Source: Treponema sp. (GTDB taxonomy: Bacteria > Spirochaetota > Spirochaetia > Treponematales > Treponemataceae). From it: a stretch of 17,719 nt of DNA. Position 1 is the first letter of the stretch. Every line of letters begins with the position of its first letter. Shown in pieces: positions 1 through 6,708 of this stretch. The stretch spans positions 1 through 17,719 of the forward strand of contig JAEDFA010000041.1 in NCBI GenBank assembly GCA_016293005.1, given 5' to 3'. A program made the position numbers and the translations under genes. The notes beneath the pieces are model-generated. The model was given only the letters and a program-made list of their open reading frames with translations, was not told where the DNA came from and made no database searches.

Positions 1-21
1 ATTTTTCCATAGGCTCATTTT

Positions 22-288
22 TTACAAATCTATAATAAAAAAGAAGTGCTGCAATAAATAGAAATTTTTGGTTCCAGTTGCAAGTACATATTTTCTTACC
101 TTTTCAGAAAGAAAATACTTCTCCAAATTTTCCTTTATTTTTTCTTTTGCCTCTTCTTCACTTTGAAACACGAAATCACCATGCCAATTAAACTGTTCGT
201 TTTCTATAGCATTTTCAAAACTTTTAGTGCAACTATCAGCCAGATTCTTGACATCGACACAGGTAACAGCAAAGATTTCTGTAAACAA
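22..288 (-). CDS. hypothetical short protein or gene remnant, start unclear
   Basis: I do not recognise this 88-codon frame. The product is acidic and Lys/Glu-rich in the middle (SEEEAKEKIKENLEKYF), with a hydrophobic aromatic C-terminus (LLQHFFFIIDL), and reads more like real protein than most antisense frames. The only possible start in the open stretch is a TTG at 288 with no ribosome binding site. The frame stays open upstream to about 336, where it runs antisense to the DUF4469 fragment. Both cannot be intact genes over that overlap, so this is probably a 5'-truncated remnant whose true part lies below about 260. A further ATG at 18-16 could begin another minus-strand gene leaving the window, but too little of it is present to judge. 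Confidence 0.3.
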   Translation of the reverse strand: MFTEIFAVTCVDVKNLADSCTKSFENAIENEQFNWHGDFVFQSEEEAKEKIKENLEKYFLSEKVRKYVLATGTKNFYLLQHFFFIIDL

Positions 289-433
289 ACCAGGAACACT
301 TCTGTTTCCGCTCCCAAAAACTCTTACCGCTGGTACTTACCGCATAGTGCTCAAAACTCGGTGTACTTCAAATCTCAAGTATAAGCGAAAAGAACTTATA
401 ACAACTGTTTCGAATGTAATTAAGATTCAGTAA
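227..433 (+). pseudogene. C-terminal fragment of a DUF4469-type (HU-like DNA-binding/Ig-like) protein
   Basis: The last 50 or so residues contain ISVNKPGTLLFPLP, then LTAGTYRIVLKTR, then KRKELITTVSNVIKIQ. I recall this pattern from the end of DUF4469 Ig-like domains: an NKP turn, a 'P-x-L-x-A-G-T-Y-x-(L/I)-x-(V/L)-x-T' strand pair, a basic Lys/Arg turn and a final beta strand. Full proteins of this type in Bacteroidetes and spirochaetes carry an HU-like DNA-binding domain before it. Nothing of the upstream domain is visible: the frame closes at 164-166, and the sequence before about 263 no longer resembles the family. The GTG at 227 is only the first possible start and has no ribosome binding site. 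A terminator follows immediately at 442, as expected for the end of a once-functional gene. The family call is from memory of the motif. Confidence 0.55.
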
Positions 434-441
434 GCCGTTTG

Positions 442-474
442 TTGCAGGGCAAGTTTCTATGCTCTGCAATTTTT
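442..474 (+). terminator. rho-independent terminator of the DUF4469 remnant
   Basis: A nine-base-pair stem, TTGCAGGGC (442-450) against GCTCTGCAA (461-469) with one G-T wobble, encloses a ten-base loop. Five T residues follow at 470-474. It sits 8 bases after the stop codon of the DUF4469 fragment, so it most likely ended that transcription unit. Confidence 0.75.
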
Positions 475-503
475 GAACAGATAAATATCAAAAGGAATAA
501 ATT

Positions 504-616
504 ATGGGTGGACGAGGAAAATGGTCGCAGACTCCAGATGTAACTTACAATACGACTATAAAAATGTCATAGAAATTGGTGGAATTTTAGATTATTCTGG
601 AAAACTAGAAAATTAA
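504..616 (+). pseudogene. broken small gene beginning MGGRG
   Basis: An AAAGGA ribosome binding site at 491-496 precedes an ATG at 504 by seven bases. The frame reads MGGRGKWSQTPDVTYN and stops at a TAG (570-572) after 22 codons. An MGGRG start is one I associate with phage-like head or accessory proteins. This is weak evidence of origin. The neighbouring frame stays open across the break and continues as YKNVIEIGGILDYSGKLEN to a TAA at 614-616. It could also be started independently at the ATG at 521. The simplest reading is a gene with good initiation signals that was frameshifted and truncated; a genuine 22- or 31-residue peptide is possible. No function can be assigned. Confidence 0.35.
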
Positions 617-672
617 ATCTTTCAAAATTTAAAATTGATTTTTCGGTGCACAAAGTTTATTTTTCAGTTTAT

Positions 673-1326
673 TTAAATGCTCAAAAGAAATTTTTCAAGG
701 GTCTCCACAGTTTCAACAATAAAATCTGCACCAGAATCTTTAAATTCCTTAATGTTACCGTAACCATACAAAACAGAAACAGTTTGAATTCCGTTTTTAT
801 GAGAGCCTTCAATATCATTTCTGCGGTCGCCAACCATAATAATTCTATCTGAATCTTTTTGAGATAAATTAAATTTTTTCATTGTATACGCAATAACTTC
901 CGATTTAGAACTGCGATTTTCTTCTATTGAACTTCCGCAAATAAAATCAAAATAATGAGAAAGATTAAAATGCTCAAGAATTCTTACTGCAGAATGTTCT
1001 GGTTTTGAAGTGCTGACAGCAAGATGTTTTCCAGAATTTTTCAACCGTTCGAGAAGATTAGGAATTCCGTCGTATACACGATTTTCAAAAAGTCCTTTTT
1101 CTTCATAATATTTATGAAATGCCGAAACTGCTTTTTCTGTCTGGGAAGGAGAAAAATTCATAATTTTCAAAAATGATTCTTCAAGCGGCGGACCGATAAA
1201 TTCCATCATTTGTTCATCAGTTTTTTCTATATTGAATAGCGAAAGGGAAATTTTCAGAGAATTAAAAATGCCTTCCTTGGAATCTGTCAAAGTTCCGTCT
1301 AAATCAAAAAAAATGAATTCTTTCAT
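673..1326 (-). CDS. HAD superfamily hydrolase (phosphoglycolate phosphatase-like)
   Basis: This is a 217-residue haloacid dehalogenase-type phosphatase, a normal length for the Gph/PpaX/5'-nucleotidase group. Motif I is DLDGTLTDS, with nucleophile Asp8 and acid/base Asp10. Motif II is the STS at 105-107 in VSTSKP. Motif III is probably Lys141 in SKSEVI. Motif IV is GDRRNDIEGS, with Mg-binding Asp167 and Asp171. The helical cap lies between motifs I and II (about residues 16-80), as in subfamily IA. It is probably cytosolic and hydrolyses a small phosphomonoester, but the substrate cannot be read from sequence. It starts 8 bases after the stop of the oxidoreductase gene and has no clear ribosome binding site, so it is probably the second gene of a two-gene unit and may rely on translational coupling. 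No terminator is visible after it. Confidence 0.9.
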   Translation of the reverse strand: MKEFIFFDLDGTLTDSKEGIFNSLKISLSLFNIEKTDEQMMEFIGPPLEESFLKIMNFSPSQTEKAVSAFHKYYEEKGLFENRVYDGIPNLLERLKNSGKHLAVSTSKPEHSAVRILEHFNLSHYFDFICGSSIEENRSSKSEVIAYTMKKFNLSQKDSDRIIMVGDRRNDIEGSHKNGIQTVSVLYGYGNIKEFKDSGADFIVETVETLEKFLLSI

Positions 1327-1334
1327 AAATCAAA

Positions 1335-2294
1335 TTATACCGAAAAATTCCAAGTTGAACAAAGTTTTGTCATTATATCAGAAACATCCTGTGAATAATC
1401 TAAATACATTTCTTTTTCTGAATTTAAAATCGCTTTTTCCATATCAAGAACTTCATAAAACAGCGCATCTTCAGCGTTTCCATCTTCAATAAATTCTTTT
1501 TTGCCATCTTGAGTCCATGTAATTTCAGCTTTATTCCCACGCGGAAAATCATAAATTTCTATAAATGCATTTTCACAAATAACAGTTCCCCGCTTTGGTT
1601 GCTTTGCCCGAAATGAAAGAGAAATTACCGCAATTTCGTTTTTGGAATTAGATAGAAGAATTCCGGACTGTTCATCAACGCCGCTTTGCGCAAAAGTCAC
1701 TTGAGATGAAATTTGTTCAGGAGCGCAAGTCATAAACCATCGGGCAAAAGAAAGTGCATAAACTCCAATATCCATCAACGCTCCTCCACCTTTTTCCGGA
1801 TTAAAAAAACGATTTTCGGGATTGTATGGTTTGAAACTTCCAAAATTCACTTGAATCATTTTTACGCTGCCAAATTCACCAGATTGTATACGCTTCTGAA
1901 GATTTTTATAAAGCGGCATGTGATACAATGTCATCGCTTCTGAAAGAATGAGATTTTTCTTTTTCGCTGTATTTTGCGCATTACTCAACTGAAAAGAATT
2001 TAGAACTATCGGTTTTTCGCACAAAACATTTTTTCCATGCAAAAGCGCATCTGTTATATACATCGCATGGCTGCTATTTGGAGTTGCAATATAAACGATA
2101 TCAACTGATTTATCTGAAAAAAGTTCTTCAGCATTTTTATAAACTTTTGAAATTCCAAATCTATGGGCAAACGATAACGCTTTTTCAAAAGAGCGTCCAA
2201 AAATTCCGTAAAAAGTTCTTCCATTCTTTTTTAAAACTTCCGCCATCTCAAGCGCTATTTCTCCATAACCAATAATCGCCCATGAATACTTCAT
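1335..2294 (-). CDS. Gfo/Idh/MocA family NAD(P)-dependent oxidoreductase
   Basis: This 319-residue protein has the Rossmann signature GYGEIA at 9-14, ATPNSSH at 70-76, the conserved EKP at 93-95 (Lys94 is the usual catalytic lysine) and GGGALMDIGVY at 169-179. The Tyr ending that last motif is what dihydrodiol dehydrogenase and glucose-fructose oxidoreductase-type members have, rather than the His of inositol dehydrogenases. It probably oxidises or reduces a sugar or polyol with a nicotinamide cofactor. I chose the ATG at 2294 because GGAGG lies at 2303-2299, four bases upstream. A longer frame from a TTG at 2318 would put that ribosome binding site inside the coding region. It is divergent from the LacI regulator and followed at 8 bases by the HAD phosphatase. 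I see no convincing promoter in front of it. Confidence 0.92.
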   Translation of the reverse strand: MKYSWAIIGYGEIALEMAEVLKKNGRTFYGIFGRSFEKALSFAHRFGISKVYKNAEELFSDKSVDIVYIATPNSSHAMYITDALLHGKNVLCEKPIVLNSFQLSNAQNTAKKKNLILSEAMTLYHMPLYKNLQKRIQSGEFGSVKMIQVNFGSFKPYNPENRFFNPEKGGGALMDIGVYALSFARWFMTCAPEQISSQVTFAQSGVDEQSGILLSNSKNEIAVISLSFRAKQPKRGTVICENAFIEIYDFPRGNKAEITWTQDGKKEFIEDGNAEDALFYEVLDMEKAILNSEKEMYLDYSQDVSDIMTKLCSTWNFSV

Positions 2295-2476
2295 TTTTCC
2301 TCCAATAAAATCACACAAAATTTATACCTTATACTGCAAGAAAATAAAAGCATAAAAGTCAAATTTGAATTTATCCAGACTTTTTTAGATATAAAAATCG
2401 ATATTCAGCTTGAAACATACAGATTTTCATCGAATTTTATACTTTTTTCTAAAATTTTAAAAAATAAAAAAAAATC

Positions 2477-2504
2477 TTGACAACTCAATAATGTAAGTTA
2501 GAAT
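2477..2504 (+). promoter_or_regulatory. sigma70-type promoter of the sugar operon
   Basis: A perfect -35 box TTGACA (2477-2482) is separated by 16 bases from the -10 box TAGAAT (2499-2504). The 30 bases upstream are almost pure A and T, resembling an UP element. The expected start of transcription, seven or eight bases after the -10 box, falls on A2511 or A2512, at the regulator's start codon. No second good promoter is visible before the transporter genes, so this one may serve the whole operon. Confidence 0.75.
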
Positions 2505-2511
2505 GTAATTA

Positions 2512-3516
2512 ATGAAAACGCTTACACACAACATTACAATGCAAGAATTAGCTGATTTAGCAGGAGTTTCAATAGCCACAGTTTCTAGGGTTTTTAATGG
2601 AAGCGAAAAAGTTTCTGGCAGTACAAGGAAAAAAATTTTAGACCTTGCTGAGAAATTTAATTTTCATCCAAACGAAACAGCAAGAACTATGGCTGCTGGA
2701 AAATCCAAACTACTTGCGGTCATACTTCCAGACATTGTAAATCCGTATTTTTCCATACTTTTGCAATACATTGAAGAACTTTGCGAAAAAAACGGATATT
2801 CGATGATTTTCTTTAATTCAAACGGAGATGCTGAAAAAGAAAAGTCGATTGTTATGAAAATGATTGCCCGGCAGACAGACGGAATGTTAATCACTATGAC
2901 AAAACTTAATTCGGAAACACTTTCGCTACTAAAACAGACACCTTTTCCAGTTGTAGTAATGACACGGGCAATAAAAGAAATTGATTCCGTCGGAATTCAA
3001 CATTCAGACGGAGGCCGACTCGCTGCCGAATATCTGCTGTCACAAAGGGCTGAAACATTCTGTTACTTCGGACTTGAACAAGATGAAAAATTCATTGGTT
3101 TTAAAGAGACGCTTTTACAGAATGGAATTTCAGAAAAAGAAATACAAATCATTGGAAATCAGGACTGGTATTTTAATTCTATAAAAACTGGAGCAATGAT
3201 TCTAAGAAATTATATCCGAAATAACATTGGAAATAAAAAAACCGGATTATTCTGCGTAAATGATTTGTATGCAACACACGCCCTAAGCGAAGCGCATGAT
3301 AACGGAATTAATGTTCCAGAACAACTTTCTATAGTCGGTTTTGATGATACAATGCTTTGCGACATTTCCTATCCTAAACTTACATCAATTCATCAACCGC
3401 TGGAAGAAATTGCAAAAATCGCCTTTGAACTTCTACTTCACCGAATAAATTCAGATTCAAAATGTGAACCGGAAGTTATAACACTTTCACCAAAAATTAT
3501 TGTAAGAGGAACTTAA
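2512..3516 (+). CDS. LacI family transcriptional regulator of sugar uptake
   Basis: This 334-residue repressor has a LacI-type helix-turn-helix (MQELADLAGVSIATVSRVFN, residues 10-29). A hinge region NETARTMAAGKSKLLAVILP follows, then a periplasmic-binding-protein-like effector domain to the end (VGFDD and ISYPKLTSIHQP are typical late motifs). The Leu that usually intercalates in the operator minor groove is replaced by Met60. It probably binds an operator in the absence of sucrose, fructose or a related ligand and represses the adjoining transport genes. The ATG at 2512 has no ribosome binding site but coincides with the predicted transcription start, suggesting a leaderless mRNA. An ATG at 2539 would give MQELADLAGVS, but it also lacks a ribosome binding site. 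The next gene starts 67 bases downstream. Confidence 0.93.
   Translation: MKTLTHNITMQELADLAGVSIATVSRVFNGSEKVSGSTRKKILDLAEKFNFHPNETARTMAAGKSKLLAVILPDIVNPYFSILLQYIEELCEKNGYSMIFFNSNGDAEKEKSIVMKMIARQTDGMLITMTKLNSETLSLLKQTPFPVVVMTRAIKEIDSVGIQHSDGGRLAAEYLLSQRAETFCYFGLEQDEKFIGFKETLLQNGISEKEIQIIGNQDWYFNSIKTGAMILRNYIRNNIGNKKTGLFCVNDLYATHALSEAHDNGINVPEQLSIVGFDDTMLCDISYPKLTSIHQPLEEIAKIAFELLLHRINSDSKCEPEVITLSPKIIVRGT
2513..2526. promoter_or_regulatory. LacI-type operator over the regulator's start codon
   Basis: TGAAAACGCTTACA fits the imperfect palindrome TGnAAnCGnTTnCA with a central CG, the form bound by many LacI-family proteins and also matching the CcpA cre consensus. Its TG is the second and third base of the regulator's ATG, so it covers the predicted +1 to +15 region. 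A repressor bound here would block transcription initiation. The adjacent LacI gene is the obvious candidate binder; binding itself is inferred. Confidence 0.6.
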
Positions 3517-3545
3517 AACTCAATCCCGAGTATCTTTTTATTCTT

Positions 3546-3567
3546 AAGTTTGTGTTACAAACTTTTT
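3546..3567 (+). promoter_or_regulatory. hairpin between regulator and transporter genes
   Basis: AAGTTTGT (3546-3553) is perfectly complementary to ACAAACTT (3557-3564) around a three-base loop, and a run of five T residues covers 3563-3567. It lies 29 bases after the regulator's stop and just before the ribosome binding site AGGAGG of the binding-protein gene. The stem is AT-rich and so weak. It could be a leaky terminator, an mRNA-processing or stability element, or an operator-like palindrome without the usual central CG. Confidence 0.4.
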
Positions 3568-3583
3568 ATATCAGGAGGAAAAT

Positions 3584-4873
3584 ATGAAAAAATTAAAATT
3601 TATTACTGCCGCAATTCTGGCAATTTTTACAATTACAGGCTGCAGTGGAAAAAAAACGGATAATTCTATCAGCATTATGTTTCAAGGTTCTGATGCAGAA
3701 CAAGCCGCAATAAAAGCAAGTACAGAACGATTTACAAATAAAACAGGAATTAATGTAACACTTTTATATACACCTCACGATTCCTATACATCAAAGCTGG
3801 CAAGTTTCATCCATAACAAAAAAGTTCCAGACATCATTCAGATTGATGGACCGGTTCTTGCAAATCTTGCGTGGTCGGGCGTAGTTCAAAATATTGAACC
3901 TTACATTGATCAAGAGATTTTAGACGATATGACACTTTCAAATATTGCGCAGTGTACTTATCCAATCGATGGAAAACGATACGCAATCGGTCAGGCAGAT
4001 TCTACAGTTCTTTTATATTGCAACAAAACTTATCTTGATAAAATCAATGCAAGAATTCCAAAAAGCGTTGAAGATGCATGGACAGTAGAAGAATTTGATG
4101 AAATTCTTGGAAAACTTGCCGCTTTGGATTCTGTAAAATGGCCTCTTGACTTAATGTGGGCATGGAATATAGCCGGTTCTGAATGGGGAACTTACGGATT
4201 TTATGAAACGCTTGTTTCCGGTGGCGCCGATTTAATTAACCGCAATACATGGAAAGCAGAGGGAACTCTAAACAGTCCTGAAGCCGTAAGAGTATTAAAT
4301 TACTTTAAAAAATGGGCTGCAAACGGCTGGATAGTTCCAAAATCGGCCGGTGAAAATACACTTTACAACGACAGCCGCTCAAGTGCAATCGCCTGGAACG
4401 GAAACTGGAATTTCACAGTATGCAAAGAAGCTATGAAAGATGAAGTAATCGCTCTTCCTTTACCAAATTTTGGAAACGGAACAAAAACTCCGAACGCAAC
4501 ATGGATTTGGGGAATTTCAGCAACTTCTAAATCACCAGAAAAAGCCGGACAATTGTTAAGTTTCATGCTTACCGACACTCAATTCCTTGATGATATTGAA
4601 AAAACTGGTTCTTTCCCTGCACTTAAAAAATTCGCAGCGCGATGTGAAGATTATATGGATCCTGCAAGAATGGCAATCGCTTATGAACAGGCAAATTATG
4701 CAGTAAGCAGACCGCTTCATCCTGGTTATCCTGCAATCACAATTGCATTCTCCAATGCCCTTGAGTCAATTTTAAACGGCACAGATACACAGGAAGCGCT
4801 AAACAAAGCTGCAAAAGAAATAGACAGAGACTTTACAGACAATGACGGATATCCACCGTTTGGAAATAACTAA
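3584..4873 (+). CDS. ABC transporter sugar-binding lipoprotein
   Basis: This 429-residue family-1 solute-binding protein (SBP_bac_1, UgpB/MalE-like) captures a sugar outside the inner membrane and delivers it to the two permeases encoded next. The N-terminus MKKLKFITAAILAIFTITGC is a lipoprotein signal with lipobox ITGC and the acylated Cys at 20. Family-typical features are KVPDIIQIDGP near residue 83, the Trp-rich centre around 190-205 (MWAWNIAGSEWGTYGF), ATWIWGISATS near 305 and a C-terminal helical part. The ribosome binding site AGGAGG lies five bases before the ATG. The binding-site aromatics fit a sugar ligand. The downstream GH32 enzyme and fructokinase suggest sucrose or short fructo-oligosaccharides, but the ligand is inferred. 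Confidence 0.93.
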   Translation: MKKLKFITAAILAIFTITGCSGKKTDNSISIMFQGSDAEQAAIKASTERFTNKTGINVTLLYTPHDSYTSKLASFIHNKKVPDIIQIDGPVLANLAWSGVVQNIEPYIDQEILDDMTLSNIAQCTYPIDGKRYAIGQADSTVLLYCNKTYLDKINARIPKSVEDAWTVEEFDEILGKLAALDSVKWPLDLMWAWNIAGSEWGTYGFYETLVSGGADLINRNTWKAEGTLNSPEAVRVLNYFKKWAANGWIVPKSAGENTLYNDSRSSAIAWNGNWNFTVCKEAMKDEVIALPLPNFGNGTKTPNATWIWGISATSKSPEKAGQLLSFMLTDTQFLDDIEKTGSFPALKKFAARCEDYMDPARMAIAYEQANYAVSRPLHPGYPAITIAFSNALESILNGTDTQEALNKAAKEIDRDFTDNDGYPPFGNN

Positions 4874-4910
4874 ATCTACAAGACTCAGCAAATTTTATAC
4901 AGGGGTTTTT

Positions 4911-5834
4911 ATGAAAAAGAAAAATACATTAGTAGCACTTAAAGAGCGGAACATTCGGCAAGAAATCTATATGATTCTGCCGGCAGTTATTCTGCTTACA
5001 GTGTTTATGGCTATTCCGTTTCTTTCTGCATTCCGGCTTTCTTTAACAAACCAAAAATTGATTCAAAATCCGAATGTTCCAACTAAATTTATCGGACTAA
5101 AAAACTATATCGAAATTTTTTCCGATAAATCTTTCTGGCAGGCTTTTAAGAATGTCATAATTTTTACATGTATGGTTATTCCACTTCAATGTGGATTTGC
5201 GCTACTTATGGCAAATGCCTTAAATCGGGTAAAATACTTAAAAGGTTTTCTACGAGGAATGTTCTTTCTTCCATATATTACGCCGATGGTAATTGTTGCT
5301 GTAATCTGGAAATCAATTTATCAGTATCCTTCTGGAATCGCAAATATGGCGGTAAAATTTATAAGCCTTGGCAAATTTGGGCCAATTGACTGGCTTGGAG
5401 ATAAAAATTGGGCACTTTTCGCAATTACATTTCTTTCAGCCTGGCAGGCATTTGGTTTTCAAATGGTAATTTATCTTGGCGCGTTGCAAAGCATTCCAGA
5501 TTCCCTGTATGAAGCGGCAAATATTGATGGTGCAACTTCTTTTCAACAATTCTGGCATATTACAATTCCGTCTCTAAAAAGTACGACAGTGATGGTTCTT
5601 ATTATCACGACAATTCAGGCTCTAAAACTATTCACTCAAGTAAATATAATGACAAAAGGTGGCCCTAACGGAGCGACAAACACATTAGTAAATTATATCT
5701 ATCAAAGTGGATTTACAGCTCAAAAAATCGGTTACTCGGCGGCAGCATCAGTTGTTCTGTTCCTGCTAATCCTGATTATTTTCCTTGTACAGAATAAACT
5801 TCTTAGAGGAAAAGAAGAAAAACTTAGAGACTAA
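4911..5834 (+). CDS. ABC sugar transporter permease (MalF/UgpA type)
   Basis: This 307-residue inner-membrane protein has about six transmembrane helices, at roughly 20-42, 79-101, 115-135, 168-190, 222-242 and 277-297. The cytoplasmic EAA loop is at 201-220 (EAANIDGATSFQQFWHITIP), the docking site for the ATPase. The motif TKGGPNGATNTLVNYIY at 248-264 is typical of MalF-like carbohydrate permeases. I start it at the ATG at 4911, which has AGGGG five bases upstream. A longer frame from 4842 would overlap the binding-protein gene and add an unlikely hydrophilic leader of 23 residues. It pairs with the permease downstream to form the channel. Confidence 0.95.
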   Translation: MKKKNTLVALKERNIRQEIYMILPAVILLTVFMAIPFLSAFRLSLTNQKLIQNPNVPTKFIGLKNYIEIFSDKSFWQAFKNVIIFTCMVIPLQCGFALLMANALNRVKYLKGFLRGMFFLPYITPMVIVAVIWKSIYQYPSGIANMAVKFISLGKFGPIDWLGDKNWALFAITFLSAWQAFGFQMVIYLGALQSIPDSLYEAANIDGATSFQQFWHITIPSLKSTTVMVLIITTIQALKLFTQVNIMTKGGPNGATNTLVNYIYQSGFTAQKIGYSAAASVVLFLLILIIFLVQNKLLRGKEEKLRD

Positions 5835-5849
5835 GATAAGGATAATTTT

Positions 5850-6695
5850 ATGGTAAGAAAAAAGAATAAAGATATATCTTTTACAATATTTCTTGCAGTT
5901 CTAGGCTGCATTATCATCATGCCGATTGTTCTGATGTTCATTTCATCACTAAAAGACGACCGCTATGAAATCATGAAAGACATGGGCTCTTTAAAAGCAT
6001 TTACAGTTTCAAATCCAACTCTGAAAAACTTCCACGAAATTCTGTTTGAATCTGTTCAAAACTTTGGGCGTGCCTTCCTGAATTCAATAATTGTTCTGTC
6101 ATCAACCGTCGTACTTACATTTTTTGTAACTTCAATGGCAGGATATGCAATTCTTAGGGGAAAACTTAAATTTCAGAAATTCTTATTCATTGCAATTCTC
6201 TCACTTTATATCATTCCCGTAGAATCAATTATGCTTCCTCTAATGTATCAAGTTTCTTCTTGGGGAATGACAGACACTTATGCAGTTCAAATTCTTCCGT
6301 TTATCGCAAGCCCTCTCTACATTTTTCTTTTCTACAACTACTTTAAAGAAGTTCCTGTTTCCCTTGCGGAAAGCTGCGAACTTGAAGGTGCAAGTTTCTG
6401 GAGAACTTACTGGAGCGTCTATCTTCCAATGAACAAAAGCCCGATTATTACAGTCTGTATTCTTCAGGGAATGGATATGTGGAATCAGTATTTGTGGCCA
6501 CTGTTAGTTACAACAGAAGAAAAAGTTCGTCCGATTTCAATATCAATTTCTTCTTTCATGGGAACTGGCGGCGATATTTACTGGGATCAACTTATGGCAG
6601 CAAGCGTTCTTATGCTTCTTCCTATGCTGATTTTATTTCTGTTTTTCCAGCGATTCTTCATTCAGTCAGTTGCAGCATCAGCAGTAAAAGGTTAA
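5850..6695 (+). CDS. ABC sugar transporter permease (MalG/UgpE type)
   Basis: This 281-residue protein is the second half of the import channel. It has about six transmembrane helices, the first at about 11-32 and the last near 255-275. Its EAA loop at 174-193 (ESCELEGASFWRTYWSVYLP) deviates from the usual EAA start, as MalG-type subunits often do, but keeps the (D/E)GA core. WNQYLWPLL at 211-219 is a family hallmark. AAGGA lies seven bases before the ATG, and the gene begins 15 bases after the partner permease. No ATP-binding subunit follows; the next gene is the GH32 hydrolase, 13 bases on. Confidence 0.95.
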   Translation: MVRKKNKDISFTIFLAVLGCIIIMPIVLMFISSLKDDRYEIMKDMGSLKAFTVSNPTLKNFHEILFESVQNFGRAFLNSIIVLSSTVVLTFFVTSMAGYAILRGKLKFQKFLFIAILSLYIIPVESIMLPLMYQVSSWGMTDTYAVQILPFIASPLYIFLFYNYFKEVPVSLAESCELEGASFWRTYWSVYLPMNKSPIITVCILQGMDMWNQYLWPLLVTTEEKVRPISISISSFMGTGGDIYWDQLMAASVLMLLPMLILFLFFQRFFIQSVAASAVKG

Positions 6696-6708
6696 CGACG
6701 AGGAATAT

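Noticed and set aside
163..384. 73-codon + strand frame across the left-edge remnants
   Set aside because: It runs in a different frame from the DUF4469-like segment, shows no family resemblance, and its codons mirror the antisense frame.
2295..2318. Longer oxidoreductase frame starting at a TTG (2318)
   Set aside because: It would place the GGAGG ribosome binding site inside the coding region and add eight residues ahead of the Rossmann strand; the ATG at 2294 fits better.
2319..2400. Promoter for the oxidoreductase gene
   Set aside because: A TTGACT box and a TATAAG box are present on the minus strand, but they are 23 bases apart and no better pair was found.
2513..2526. Reading the palindrome as a CcpA catabolite-repression site
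   Set aside because: It fits the cre consensus, but the same pattern is shared by many LacI-family operators. Its place on the start of a lacI-type gene favours autoregulation, and nothing here suggests a CcpA/HPr system.
4842..4910. N-terminal extension of the first permease by 23 residues
   Set aside because: It overlaps the end of the binding-protein gene in another frame, is hydrophilic and lacks a ribosome binding site, while AGGGG precedes the ATG at 4911.
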